Origin: Sphingomonas sp. TREG-RG-20F-R18-01
GTDB lineage: Bacteria > Pseudomonadota > Alphaproteobacteria > Sphingomonadales > Sphingomonadaceae
Direction of reading: 5' to 3'
NCBI RefSeq assembly: GCF_022662475.1
Contig: NZ_JAKNQQ010000002.1
Span: 1 to 64,000, forward strand
Length of the DNA: 64,000 nucleotides
The notes beneath the pieces are model-generated. The model did no database searches and was not told the DNA's origin. It saw only the letters and a list, made by a program, of their open reading frames with translations. This document shows, piece after piece, positions 18,421-26,365 of the stretch (its first letter is position 1; the number at the start of each line of letters is the position of its first letter). The position numbers and the translations under genes were made by a program.

Positions 18421-19296
18421 ATGACTCGTATCCGTCGCGTTCGTTCAGCGTTGATCGCTGTTTCCATCGGTCTGGCTGCGGCCGGGGCGACCCCCGCCGC
18501 GGCCTATTGGGAATATGGCCACCAGACGATCGCGCAGATCGCCGCGGCCAACATTCGCCCGCAGACTCGCGTCGCGATCCGCCGCTTGCTCCAGCAGCAG
18601 GCGCTGCTCGACACGCCGACCTGCAAGGCGGGCACGATGAGCGAGGCGAGCACCTGGGCGGATTGCATCAAGCCGCTCAAGGACGCCGACGGCAAGCCGC
18701 GCCTCGGCTATGCCTACACGTGGCATTTCCAGGACGTCAGCATCTGCCGGCCCTTCTCGCTCACCGACGCTTGCAAGGACGGCAATTGCGTCTCGGCGCA
18801 GATCACCCGTGACGTCGCGACGCTCAAGAACCGCCGCGCATCGCAGAAGGACAAGCTTCAGGCGCTCGTCTTCCTGATCCACTTCGTCGGCGATCTCCAC
18901 CAGCCGCTCCATGCGGGCGAGAAGGACGACAAGGGCGGGAACGACGTCAAGGCGTCCTATGACAGTTATGGTCCGCCGCGGCTCAACCTCCATTCGGTGT
19001 GGGACGGGCTGCTCGCCGAGCGCGCGATCACTTCGGGGCCGTCGCTGGTGCACCGCTATGCGCCTGCGGTGCGGGCGAAGGTCGCGGCGGGCGACGTCAC
19101 CGACTGGAGCCGCGAAAGCTGGCAGGTCGCGCATGACGCGACCTATGCGAGCGTGATGGCCGATCCGTGCGCGCCGACGCCCGAGCGGGTGACGCTCGAC
19201 GAGGCGACGATCGAGAAGCTGGTGCCGGTCGCGCGGCTGGAAGTGGAGCGCGGCGGGTTGCGGCTCGCGAAGCTGCTGGATGCGGCGCTGGGGTAA
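18421..19296 (+). CDS. S1/P1-type nuclease, exported
   Basis: A 291-residue protein. Residues 1-28 form a signal peptide ending in PAAA, so the mature chain begins at or near the YW that supplies the N-terminal Trp zinc ligand of this family (WEYGHQTIAQIA). Other ligands are visible in WHFQD (around residue 101), HFVGDLHQPLH (around 158-168) and the downstream NLHSVWD. S1/P1 nucleases are three-zinc enzymes that degrade single-stranded DNA and RNA and remove 3' phosphates. The gene follows the isoaspartyl peptidase by 45 bp. Confidence 0.92.
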   Translation: MTRIRRVRSALIAVSIGLAAAGATPAAAYWEYGHQTIAQIAAANIRPQTRVAIRRLLQQQALLDTPTCKAGTMSEASTWADCIKPLKDADGKPRLGYAYTWHFQDVSICRPFSLTDACKDGNCVSAQITRDVATLKNRRASQKDKLQALVFLIHFVGDLHQPLHAGEKDDKGGNDVKASYDSYGPPRLNLHSVWDGLLAERAITSGPSLVHRYAPAVRAKVAAGDVTDWSRESWQVAHDATYASVMADPCAPTPERVTLDEATIEKLVPVARLEVERGGLRLAKLLDAALG

Positions 19297-19471
19297 GGCC
19301 CCCCGTACCAACGCGGTTGACGACAAGGACATGACGGCCCCGGCCTGCGCGAAACTTCTGCGAAAGTCGCTTGATCCCGCATCCCTTGCCACGGCGAAGG
19401 CCGGGGTCGTGTCGTTACCCGGGCGTGGCGGGACGGCAGGATGCGGCATCGCCGGTTTTACCCGATAACCT

Positions 19472-19535
19472 GGCGGCCCCGGCCTGCGCCGGGGTGACGG
19501 GGGCTGTCGTCACCCCGGCGAAGGCCGGGGCCGCC
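19472..19535. repeat. Inverted repeat, CCCCGGC..GCCGGGG family
   Basis: The two arms GGCGGCCCCGGCCTGCGCCG... and the reverse-complementary CGTCACCCCGGCGAAGGCCG... are separated by only a few bases, giving a long stem with one mismatch. Degenerate single arms lie at 19334-19360 and 19391-19410. It sits in the 274-bp convergent gap between the nuclease and the small membrane gene and is the likely transcript end for both. Confidence 0.88.
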
Positions 19536-19570
19536 AAGTTGGCGCGCGCAACCGCTGTCGCAGGCGGACC

Positions 19571-19816
19571 CTACCCCCGCCCGCCCCAACGCCACTTTAA
19601 ACCACCCGGTGTCTTGCGCATCACAACCAGCGTGAACAGCAGTATCAGCGCGAAGAGCACCCCGTTCCCCGCGACGCGGTTCGGGAGCTGCGTCACCGCA
19701 AGCATCGAAAGCGCCACGAAACCGAACGTCAGCGCCCACCCCTGCCACGTCACCGGGGTGGCTCCGATTCCGAACGCATGCGGCACGAACCAATAGCCAT
19801 CATTCGAGTCCCGCAT
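19571..19816 (-). CDS. Small membrane protein of the SPFH cassette
   Basis: An 81-residue protein with two hydrophobic segments (about residues 23-40 and 48-65) and a basic tail (RKTPGGLKWRWGGRG). AGGAGG lies six bases before the ATG at 19816, so that start is preferred to the ATG at 19822, which abuts the ribosome binding site. The start lies 17 bases inside the end of the ribbon-helix-helix gene, so translation is coupled. I do not recognise a family; the operon position suggests it works with the SPFH protein. Confidence 0.7.
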   Translation of the reverse strand: MRDSNDGYWFVPHAFGIGATPVTWQGWALTFGFVALSMLAVTQLPNRVAGNGVLFALILLFTLVVMRKTPGGLKWRWGGRG

Positions 19817-20021
19817 CACCATCCTCCTTCGGTGGCCGCCCGCGTCGGGGCGGGTTGGGCGCCTCCAGCTTCACCCCGCGCCGTGCGAGCGCCTCGCGCA
19901 GCAGGCATTCGACCTGCGCGTTGACGCTGCGCAATTCGCCCGCGGCGAGTCGTTCGACCGCCGCATGCAGCGCGGGATCGAGCCGCAGCGCAAACGCCTT
20001 CCTCGCGGGGGGATCCGCCAT
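19800..20021 (-). CDS. Arc-type ribbon-helix-helix DNA-binding protein
   Basis: A 73-residue protein with an Arc/MetJ-like fold: the beta strand KAFALRLDPALHAAVERLA followed by helices SVNAQVECLLREALARRG. The C-terminal 22 residues are basic and proline-rich (PPRRGRPPKE). It starts 10 bases after the SPFH stop and overlaps the small membrane gene. It probably autoregulates the operon through the AT-rich palindrome at 20954-20972; that link is inference from position. Confidence 0.83.
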   Translation of the reverse strand: MADPPARKAFALRLDPALHAAVERLAAGELRSVNAQVECLLREALARRGVKLEAPNPPRRGRPPKEDGDAGLE

Positions 20022-20031
20022 CCGTCCGTGC

Positions 20032-20934
20032 CTATTGGTACAGCGAGCCGGTGTTGACGACCGGCTGCGTATCGCGCTCGCCGCACAGCACGACCATCAG
20101 GTTCGACACCATCGCCGCGCGGCGTTCGTCATCGAGTTCGACCACGCCCTTCGCCGACAGCAGGTCGAGCGCCATCTCGACCATCCCGACCGCACCCTCG
20201 ACCAGCGTCTTGCGCGCGGCGACCACCGCCTGCGCCTGCTGCCGCCGCAGCATCGCGCCCGCGATCTCGGGCGCATAGGCCAGATGCGTGAAACCGCATT
20301 CGTCGACCGTGATCCCCGCCGTCACCAGCCGCGCGATCAGTTCGGTCCGCAGTTCCGCCCCGACCTGGTCGTGGTTGCCGCGCAGCGTCACTTCCTGATG
20401 CTCGTAATCGTCATAGGGATAGCGCGCGCCGATCGTGCGCACCGCCGCCTCGATCTGGACGATCACGAACGCCTTGTAATCGTCGATGTCGAACAGCGCC
20501 TGCGCGGTGTCGGTGACGCGCCACACGACCTGCGCCGCGATCTCGATCGGGTTGCCGCGCAAATCGTTGACCTTCAATCGCTCGGAAATCATGTTGTTCG
20601 CGCGCAGCGACACACGCTTGCGCCCGAGCCATGGCAGCACCCAGCGCAACCCGGTCCTGCGATCGGTCCCCTTGTACGCGCCGAACAATGTGATCGCGGT
20701 CGCCTGATTGGGTTGCTGCATGTAGAAACCGCCGGCCACGAACACGCACACCAGCGCGGCGGCGGTGATGATCACGCCGCCGAAATCGGACTCCTGGCGG
20801 AGCGCCGTCAGGCCGAAGCCCGCGAACGCGATCGCGGCAACCATCACCAGCAGCATCGCGTACCCGCTCGACGTCGTCGCCGATTGCTCGGCGGACAAGG
20901 TGAGCGCGGTGTTGCGTGCGATCGACTCGGACAT
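20032..20934 (-). CDS. SPFH/Band 7 domain membrane protein
   Basis: A 300-residue protein with two N-terminal hydrophobic segments (about residues 25-45 and 52-70) followed by a prohibitin-type SPFH domain (about 75-250; PNQATAITLFGAYKGTDRRTGLRW and IEAAVRTIGARYPYDDYE). SPFH proteins form large membrane-bound oligomers that scaffold microdomains or guard proteases such as FtsH. A GGGAGG ribosome binding site precedes the ATG at 20934. It leads an operon with an Arc-type regulator and a small membrane protein. No NfeD or protease partner is nearby. Confidence 0.9.
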   Translation of the reverse strand: MSESIARNTALTLSAEQSATTSSGYAMLLVMVAAIAFAGFGLTALRQESDFGGVIITAAALVCVFVAGGFYMQQPNQATAITLFGAYKGTDRRTGLRWVLPWLGRKRVSLRANNMISERLKVNDLRGNPIEIAAQVVWRVTDTAQALFDIDDYKAFVIVQIEAAVRTIGARYPYDDYEHQEVTLRGNHDQVGAELRTELIARLVTAGITVDECGFTHLAYAPEIAGAMLRRQQAQAVVAARKTLVEGAVGMVEMALDLLSAKGVVELDDERRAAMVSNLMVVLCGERDTQPVVNTGSLYQ

Positions 20935-20953
20935 GCGGACCTCCCGTTTATTA

Positions 20954-20972
20954 TGATATCATATTTATATCA
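20954..20972 (-). promoter_or_regulatory. AT-rich palindrome upstream of the SPFH operon
   Basis: TGATAT and ATATCA arms spaced by seven bases, 20 bp before the SPFH start, in an otherwise GC-rich region. The sequence overlaps possible -10 elements (TATAAA, TATGAT) on the minus strand. A plausible operator for the Arc-type protein of the same operon. Confidence 0.5.
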
Positions 20973-21017
20973 ATTTCGGGGCGGCGTAAAGGAGAGGTGG
21001 TCACAGTGCCACGCACC

Positions 21018-21115
21018 CGTCTTCCCGAACTTGTTTCGGGATCCAGCGGCGTCTTTTGGCAAACGCCCGTCGGATGTGCGGCACGGTGGATGCCGAAACG
21101 AGTTCGGCATGACGG
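21018..21115. repeat. Inverted repeat with CCGAACTTGTTTCGG core
   Basis: The arm near 21018-21045 (TTCCCGAACTTGTTTCGGGA) and the arm near 21088-21113 (ATGCCGAAACGAGTTCGGCA) pair with mismatches across about 45 bp. Together with the following repeat and the pal terminator this accounts for most of the 416-bp stretch between the SPFH operon and pal, where I see no gene. Confidence 0.75.
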
Positions 21116-21181
21116 CGGTATGAGGCGACGGGTAACGCGCCCCACTCTACGCCAGTGTGGAGTGGGGGCGGCCACCCCACC

Positions 21182-21251
21182 CCGTTCGCCCTGAGCGCAG
21201 TCGAAGGGCCTGCGCCGTGCAAGGGGCTTCGACTACGCTCAGCCCGAACGG
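21182..21251. repeat. Hairpin repeat with CTGAGCGCAGTCGAAG core
   Basis: The arms CGTTCGCCCTGAGCGCAGTC... and ...GACTACGCTCAGCCCGAACG form a stem of about 28 bp with a few mismatches and a short loop. It is a different sequence family from the CCCCGGC repeats. A REP-like element in a non-coding gap. Confidence 0.8.
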
Positions 21252-21292
21252 AGGATGCGGAAGCGTCGCCCACCGTGGAACAGCGAACGCAC

Positions 21293-21327
21293 AAAAAAAG
21301 GGCGGCGCCCTCCCGGACACCGCCCCC
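21293..21327 (-). terminator. Rho-independent terminator after pal
   Basis: Downstream of the pal stop the minus strand reads a GGGCGG/CCGCCC stem, extended by GC-rich flanks, then a run of seven T. This is a textbook intrinsic terminator about 25 bp past the stop codon and closes the tol-pal operon. Confidence 0.85.
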
Positions 21328-21350
21328 TTCCCGACCGATCCGTAATTGGA

Positions 21351-21860
21351 TCAGTTCAGGACGATCGTCACCGCGCGACGGTTCTGCGCGAGGCTCTGCT
21401 CGTCCGAACCCAGCGCGATCGGGCGCTCCTTGCCGTAGCTGATCGTCGAGATCCGCCCCGCCGCGACACCGCGCGCCGCGAGGTAGTTCTTCGCCGAATT
21501 GGCGCGGCGGTCGCCCAGCGCGAGGTTGTACTCGCGCGTGCCGCGCTCGTCGCAATGGCCTTCGAGGCTGACCGTCACGTTCGGATATTTGGCGAGCCAC
21601 GCCGCCTGGCTGTCGAGGATCGCGCGCGCCGAACCGTCGATGTCATAGCTGTCGAGCGCGAAGTTAACCGTGTTGCTGGTGACCGAGCGTTCGAAATCCG
21701 CACGCGACCCCGGAATGATCGCGCCATTGCCGCCGGCATTGGGATCGACCGGCGCAGTATTGCTCGGCGCGGGCGGAATGACCGCAGGCCGCTTCTTGTT
21801 GCACGCCGTCGTCGCAAGCAGCGCGGTCGCGATCAGGATCGAGGTCGTTACTTTGGCCAT
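21351..21860 (-). CDS. pal: Peptidoglycan-associated lipoprotein Pal
   Basis: A 169-residue outer-membrane lipoprotein. The signal peptide ends at a Cys in LLATTAC (about residue 20; the -3 position is Thr, looser than the usual Leu). The OmpA-like peptidoglycan-binding domain covers about residues 55-169 (FALDSYDID, LEGHCDERGTREYNLALGDRRA). It anchors the outer membrane to peptidoglycan and binds TolB. AAGGAG precedes the ATG at 21860; the ATG at 21890 adds ten residues with no support. Last gene before a terminator; no cpoB/ybgF follows. Confidence 0.96.
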   Translation of the reverse strand: MAKVTTSILIATALLATTACNKKRPAVIPPAPSNTAPVDPNAGGNGAIIPGSRADFERSVTSNTVNFALDSYDIDGSARAILDSQAAWLAKYPNVTVSLEGHCDERGTREYNLALGDRRANSAKNYLAARGVAAGRISTISYGKERPIALGSDEQSLAQNRRAVTIVLN

Positions 21861-21945
21861 CAGGTTTCTCCTTGGGGAATGGAACGGCACATCCGGTTAC
21901 ACGAGATGCGTAAGCTTGCACCCGGTGATTTGATCCACGTCTATG

Positions 21946-23361
21946 TCAGGGGCGTAACGGTCCCCACGCGGGATCGGATCCGTCGAGGACGGTCGGCACG
22001 CGCCGCACGTTGACTCCGGTCAGATCGACCGACCACAGATCCGCCTTGCCGCTGCCGCCGCCGGTCGAGCGGAAGAACATCAGCACGCGCCCGTTGGGCG
22101 ACCAGCTCGGGCCCTCGTCCTGTGCGCCATCGGTCAGCAGTTTCTCGTTGCCGCCCGCCGGGCTCATCACGCCGATGCGGAACGCCCCCCCGATCTTGGT
22201 ATAGGCGATCAGGTCGCCGCGCGGGCTCCACACCGGAGTCGCATAGCGCCCGGAGCCGAAGCTGATCCGCTGTTGTTGCGACCCGTCGGCGTTCATCACG
22301 TACAATTGCTGCGTGCCGGAGCGGTCGCTCTCGAACGCGATCCGGCTGCCGTCGGGCGAATAGGTCCCGCCGGTGTCGATCGATGGGGACTGGGTCAGCC
22401 GCTGCGGCGTCCCCCCGCCCATCGGCACGCGGTAGATGTCGGTGTTGCCCGAGCGCGCCATCGAGAACAGCACCCACCGGCTGTCGGGCGAGACGCGCGG
22501 CGCGAAGGTCAGGTCGGTGTTGGGGACCAGCAACCGCTGCCGCCCCGACGCCATGTCATAGACATAGATCGCGGGGCGATCGTTGAGATAGCTCATGTAG
22601 ACGATCGAGCGCTGGTCGGGTGACAGTCGCGGGGTCAGCGCGATCGCCTGGCCGTTGGTCAGGAAACGGTGGTTCTCGCCGTCCTGGTCCATGATCGCGA
22701 GCCGCTTGATGCGGTGGCCCTTGGGGCCGGTCTCGGAGACATAGACGACGCGGCTGTCGAAATACGGGCCTTCGCCGGTCAGCTTGGAATAGACCATGTC
22801 GGCGCACTTGTGCCCGGCACGGCGCCAGTCGCTAGGCGGAACGACGAACCCCTGCCGCGCGATCTCGTTGCGCGAGGTGACGTCGTACAGATAGCAGCCG
22901 ACCGTCAGCGTGCCGTCGCCGGTTGCGCGGACATAGCCCTGCACCAGCGCGGACGCCCCCGCCCCGGACCAATATTCGAACGTCGGGGCGGACACTTCGG
23001 GCACCGTCACGGGCTTCAGTCCGGCCTCGAGCGGCTTGAACAGGCCTGAATTGCGCAAGTCGGTGGTGATGATCTTCGACAGCTGCGCACCGAGCACGTC
23101 GGTCCGCCCCGCCGGGGTATCGACCGCCTCGCTGGTCGGCATCGTCGGGACCGCGATGCCGAGCGGCGCGGCGATCCCGCCGACCACGTCTACGACCAGT
23201 TCGCCCTGTTGCTGCGCATTGGGCTGCTGCGAGTTCGCCACCCCGGCCTGGGGGGCCGGCGCGGGTTGCGATGCGGGCGCGTCCTGCGCCGCCGCGGTCC
23301 CCGCGATCAGCGCGGCACCGGACACCGCCAGCAGGGTCTTGAGCATCATCTTGGGAAGCAT
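21946..23361 (-). CDS. tolB: Tol-Pal system periplasmic protein TolB
   Basis: A 471-residue periplasmic protein: signal peptide (about residues 1-24, LLAVSGAALIAGTAAA), a Gln/Pro/Ala-rich linker, the N-terminal alpha/beta domain and a six-bladed WD40-like propeller (about 220-465) with repeats of the form RLSPDQRSIVYMS, RVSPDSRWVLFSM and SWSPNGRVLMFF. It binds Pal and the colicin-uptake complex. TGAGGAA precedes the ATG at 23361; the upstream in-frame sequence to 23574 overlaps the TolA-like gene. Confidence 0.96.
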   Translation of the reverse strand: MLPKMMLKTLLAVSGAALIAGTAAAQDAPASQPAPAPQAGVANSQQPNAQQQGELVVDVVGGIAAPLGIAVPTMPTSEAVDTPAGRTDVLGAQLSKIITTDLRNSGLFKPLEAGLKPVTVPEVSAPTFEYWSGAGASALVQGYVRATGDGTLTVGCYLYDVTSRNEIARQGFVVPPSDWRRAGHKCADMVYSKLTGEGPYFDSRVVYVSETGPKGHRIKRLAIMDQDGENHRFLTNGQAIALTPRLSPDQRSIVYMSYLNDRPAIYVYDMASGRQRLLVPNTDLTFAPRVSPDSRWVLFSMARSGNTDIYRVPMGGGTPQRLTQSPSIDTGGTYSPDGSRIAFESDRSGTQQLYVMNADGSQQQRISFGSGRYATPVWSPRGDLIAYTKIGGAFRIGVMSPAGGNEKLLTDGAQDEGPSWSPNGRVLMFFRSTGGGSGKADLWSVDLTGVNVRRVPTVLDGSDPAWGPLRP

Positions 23362-23371
23362 CGGCAATTCC

Positions 23372-24523
23372 TCAGCCCGGAAGTTTGTAGCGCAGGGCGA
23401 ACTTCTTCCACCCGTGCGGCACGTCGTAAAGCTCGGGTGGCAGACCGCGGAGCGGCGCACATCCGGTAAAAGTCGCAATCGCATTGCGGTCGACCACGTC
23501 GACATAGCGCCGATTCTCATCGTCGACGCCGAGACGGTCATCCGAAATTGTCGGTCGAGCGGCAAGCGATCCATCGCGGTTGAGCAGCAGGTGGACCAGC
23601 ACGACGATGCGCGACGCGCCCGGGCCCGGAATCGGCTGGCGATCCGCGCATGGCTGGACCTGTCGCTTGATCGCCGAACCGATATCGGCGGCCGCCTTGC
23701 CGTCCATCGCCGCGGCGGGCGCGGCGTCGGAGGTCTTGGCCTTGCTCGCGCTCTGCGTCAGGCCCTTGCGGAAATCGTCGTCGAGCAGCGATCCGGTCGC
23801 GCGCGCCTTGCTCGACTTGGCGTTCGCGCCATTGCCCTTGGCCGCGGCGTTCTTGCTGGCCGCGGCCTTGGCGGCCGCCGCGGCTTTCGCTGTCCTGGCA
23901 TCGGCCACCGCCCTGGCGTCGGCCGCGGCCTTGGCCTCGGCGGCCTTCGCCTGTGCGGCCCTGGCCTGGGTGGCCTTTGCTTCGGCGGCCTTTTCCTGCG
24001 CGGCCTTGGCCACGTCTGCCTTGCTGGGCTTGGCGGGTTCCGCCTTTTCCGGCGGAGACGGTTTTTGGACCGGCTTCGGCTTGGCTTGCGCCTTTGGTTC
24101 GGGCTTCGGCTGTGGTTTGGGCACCGCAACGGGCTTGGCCACCGGCTTGGGCTCGGGCTTTGGCTGCGCGACCGGCTTGGGCTGTGGTTTCGGTTCTGCT
24201 TTTGGCTGGGGCTTTGGCTCGGGTTGCGGCTCGGGTTCGGGCGCAGCCGGCGCTGCGGCGGCCGGAACGGCGTCGGCCGGGGGGGCGGCGTCTTCGGGCG
24301 GGCCGGAGTCGGGCGCGGCGGATTGTGCGGGCGGCTCGGCGGCGGCGGGCGCGCGCTGGTCGAGCGCGACGTCCTGCACCAGCGACACGTCGATCGGCTT
24401 GGTCGCGGGCGGCGGCAGCTTGGCCGCGCTCCAGCTCAGCGACAGCAACGCGAACAGCGCGACATGGCCGAGCGCGGCGATGCCGAGCGCGATCCCCTCG
24501 CCGCGGGTCATCCGCCCGTCCAT
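23372..24523 (-). CDS. tolA: TolA-like energy-transducing protein
   Basis: A 383-residue bitopic protein. One N-terminal helix (about residues 11-30) is followed by an Ala/Pro/Glu/Lys-rich region (about 50-230) with KPQPKP-type repeats and then an alanine-rich KAAEAKAA helix, and a small C-terminal domain with paired Cys (VQPCADRQP and FTGCAPLRG), as in TolA/TonB-type domains. It spans the periplasm between TolQR and Pal. Its start is one base after the tolR stop. Sequence is low-complexity, so identity rests on position and layout. Confidence 0.92.
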   Translation of the reverse strand: MDGRMTRGEGIALGIAALGHVALFALLSLSWSAAKLPPPATKPIDVSLVQDVALDQRAPAAAEPPAQSAAPDSGPPEDAAPPADAVPAAAAPAAPEPEPQPEPKPQPKAEPKPQPKPVAQPKPEPKPVAKPVAVPKPQPKPEPKAQAKPKPVQKPSPPEKAEPAKPSKADVAKAAQEKAAEAKATQARAAQAKAAEAKAAADARAVADARTAKAAAAAKAAASKNAAAKGNGANAKSSKARATGSLLDDDFRKGLTQSASKAKTSDAAPAAAMDGKAAADIGSAIKRQVQPCADRQPIPGPGASRIVVLVHLLLNRDGSLAARPTISDDRLGVDDENRRYVDVVDRNAIATFTGCAPLRGLPPELYDVPHGWKKFALRYKLPG

Positions 24524-24524
24524 C

Positions 24525-24962
24525 TCAGTTGCCGTCCTGGCTGACCGTCACCAGCGCCACGCGGTTCAGTCCGGCGCGGTTGAGCTCGCCCATCACGCGC
24601 ATCACCTTGCCGTAATCCAGCTTGGTGTCCGCGCGCAGGAACACCTGCGGCGGCTTGGCGGGATCGGCCTTGGCGGCGAGTTGCGACAGGATGTCGGGCA
24701 GCATCGCATCGCCGACCAGATCCTTGGCGACGAACACCTGGCCCTGATTGTCGATCGAGATCTCGATCGGCTTCTGGTCCTGGTCGAGCGCCTTGGCGCG
24801 GCTGTCGGGCAGGTTCACCGGCACGCCCGCGGTGAGCAGCGGGGCTGTCACCATGAAGATGATCAGCAGCACGAGCATCACGTCGACCATCGGGGTCACG
24901 TTGATGTCGGCCATCGGCGCGCGTCGACCGCGCCCGCGCTGCGAGGGGAGGTTCATCGCCAT
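24525..24962 (-). CDS. tolR: Biopolymer transport protein TolR
   Basis: A 145-residue ExbD/TolR protein with a single N-terminal helix containing the proton-path Asp (INVTPMVDVMLVLLIIFM, about residues 20-37) and a periplasmic domain. With TolQ it converts proton flow into movement of TolA. It lies three bases after the tolQ stop and one base before tolA, consistent with a single polycistronic message. Confidence 0.96.
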   Translation of the reverse strand: MAMNLPSQRGRGRRAPMADINVTPMVDVMLVLLIIFMVTAPLLTAGVPVNLPDSRAKALDQDQKPIEISIDNQGQVFVAKDLVGDAMLPDILSQLAAKADPAKPPQVFLRADTKLDYGKVMRVMGELNRAGLNRVALVTVSQDGN

Positions 24963-24965
24963 CGC

Positions 24966-25667
24966 TCAGCGCCGCCCCTCGCTCTCGAGCTGCCGGCTGA
25001 GCGTCGCGTGGAAGCCGTCGGCGAAGCGGTTGAGGCGCGCCTCGATCCGGTTGATCGCATGGCTGAAGCGGTTGTACGCAATCACCGCCGGGATCGCCGC
25101 GAACAGGCCGATCGCGGTGGCGAACAGCGCCTCGGCGATCCCCGGCGCGACGACCGCGAGCGACGTGTTGTTCGCGCTCGCGATGCCGGTGAAGCTGCGC
25201 ATGATCCCCCACACCGTGCCGAACAGCCCGACGAACGGCGCGACCGAGCCGACCGTCGCGAGGATGTTGAGCCGGTCGGACAGGAGGTCGATCTCGTTCG
25301 CGACCGATGCGCCCATCGCGGTGGCGAGCCGTTCCCGCGTCGCCGCGCGGTCGACCTGCCCGCCGACGGTCGAGCGCCGCCATTCGGCGACGCCCGCCAC
25401 GAACACGCGCGCGATCGGCAGCTTGCTGTCGACATGCTGCTTGTAGAAGGCGTCGATATCCTCGGCCTTCCAGAATTCCTTCTCGAACGCGGCGATCTTG
25501 CGGCGCGTGCTGCCCAGCCGCAGGACGAAGCTGATGATGATCGTCCAGGTCCAGACGCTGGCCAGCAACAGGCCGATCATCACGCCCTTCACCACCAGAT
25601 CGGCCTGGAGGAACAGCGCGATCGGCGACATGCTCGCCGCATCGGTATTCAGCATCATCTCGTTCAC
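24966..25667 (-). CDS. tolQ: Proton channel protein TolQ
   Basis: A 233-residue MotA/TolQ/ExbB family protein with one N-terminal helix (about residues 18-40), a cytoplasmic loop, and two C-terminal helices (VGSVAPFVGLFGTVWGIM and ALFATAIGLFAAIPAVIAYN). The start is taken as GTG at 25667, which overlaps the ybgC stop (GTGA) and has AGGGG ten bases upstream; ATG at 25658 is the alternative and removes three residues. Second gene of the tol-pal operon. Confidence 0.94.
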   Translation of the reverse strand: MNEMMLNTDAASMSPIALFLQADLVVKGVMIGLLLASVWTWTIIISFVLRLGSTRRKIAAFEKEFWKAEDIDAFYKQHVDSKLPIARVFVAGVAEWRRSTVGGQVDRAATRERLATAMGASVANEIDLLSDRLNILATVGSVAPFVGLFGTVWGIMRSFTGIASANNTSLAVVAPGIAEALFATAIGLFAAIPAVIAYNRFSHAINRIEARLNRFADGFHATLSRQLESEGRR

Positions 25668-26269
25668 GACGTCTTTTCCCCTGATGGTGTCTGCGTTTCG
25701 CCCAGCACCTGCTGAAACGCGGCAATCCATTCGCGTGGCTGGCGCAGCGGCCGCCCGGTGGGCGACACCAGCGCCGCCGTCACCTCGGCGTCGGTCAGTA
25801 TCTGACCGCCGCACATGACCTGTTGATGAATATCGACCGAAGCGGCGCGAATGTGCCGCAGCCGCGTCACCACCACCAGCGCATCGTCGAGCCGTGCGGG
25901 CGCCTTGTAGCGGATCGCGAGCGCGGTCACCGCATAGGCGCCGCCGCCCGCCTCCTGGTGCGCGCGCTGGTCGATCCCGGCGCGCACCAGCATGTCGGAG
26001 CGCGCCCGTTCCATGTAGCGCAGGTAATTGGCGTGGTAGACGATCCCCGAGAGATCGGTGTCCTCGAAATAGACGCGCAGCGGGAAACGGTGCGCGCCCG
26101 CCACGATCCGTCCGCTGGCGGGCTGGTCGTCGACCGTTGCGCCGGGCGACGGCGGCGGATCGCGCGGGACATCGCCGCGAGCGGACCCCATCGGAACAGG
26201 CCCCGTCGGAACAGGCCCCGTAAGAACAGGCCCCGTCGGAGCAGGCATGGCGGGATCGGTCTGCGGCAT
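25664..26269 (-). CDS. ybgC: Tol-Pal system acyl-CoA thioesterase YbgC with Pro/Gly-rich leader
   Basis: Hotdog-fold thioesterase covering about the last 145 residues, with VYFEDTDLSGIVYHANYLRYMERAR carrying the catalytic Asp and His. It is the conserved first gene of tol-pal operons; its acyl-CoA substrate in this group is not established. The N-terminal roughly 55 residues are low-complexity (PTGPVLTGPVPTGPVPMG) and absent from typical YbgC; they are encoded by a tandem 15-bp repeat. Start at 26269 (MPQTDPAM); a further upstream ATG at 26341 overlaps the promoter region, and shorter starts after the repeat are possible. Confidence 0.9.
   Translation of the reverse strand: MPQTDPAMPAPTGPVLTGPVPTGPVPMGSARGDVPRDPPPSPGATVDDQPASGRIVAGAHRFPLRVYFEDTDLSGIVYHANYLRYMERARSDMLVRAGIDQRAHQEAGGGAYAVTALAIRYKAPARLDDALVVVTRLRHIRAASVDIHQQVMCGGQILTDAEVTAALVSPTGRPLRQPREWIAAFQQVLGETQTPSGEKTS
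26187..26246 (-). repeat. Tandem 15-bp repeat in the ybgC leader
   Basis: About four copies of a 15-bp unit, CGGAACAGGCCCCGT on the + strand with one or two changes per copy, encoding Pro-Thr-Gly-Pro-Val. Unit length is a multiple of three, so copy number can vary without breaking the frame. Confidence 0.85.
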
Positions 26270-26365
26270 TCCGCCTCGCTCTAGCGGCAAGTGGTCGCAA
26301 CGAAAACCCCGCGCGGCGACGGCGATCCGGCTGGACGGCACCAGTGTACCGCTTAAACAGAACAG

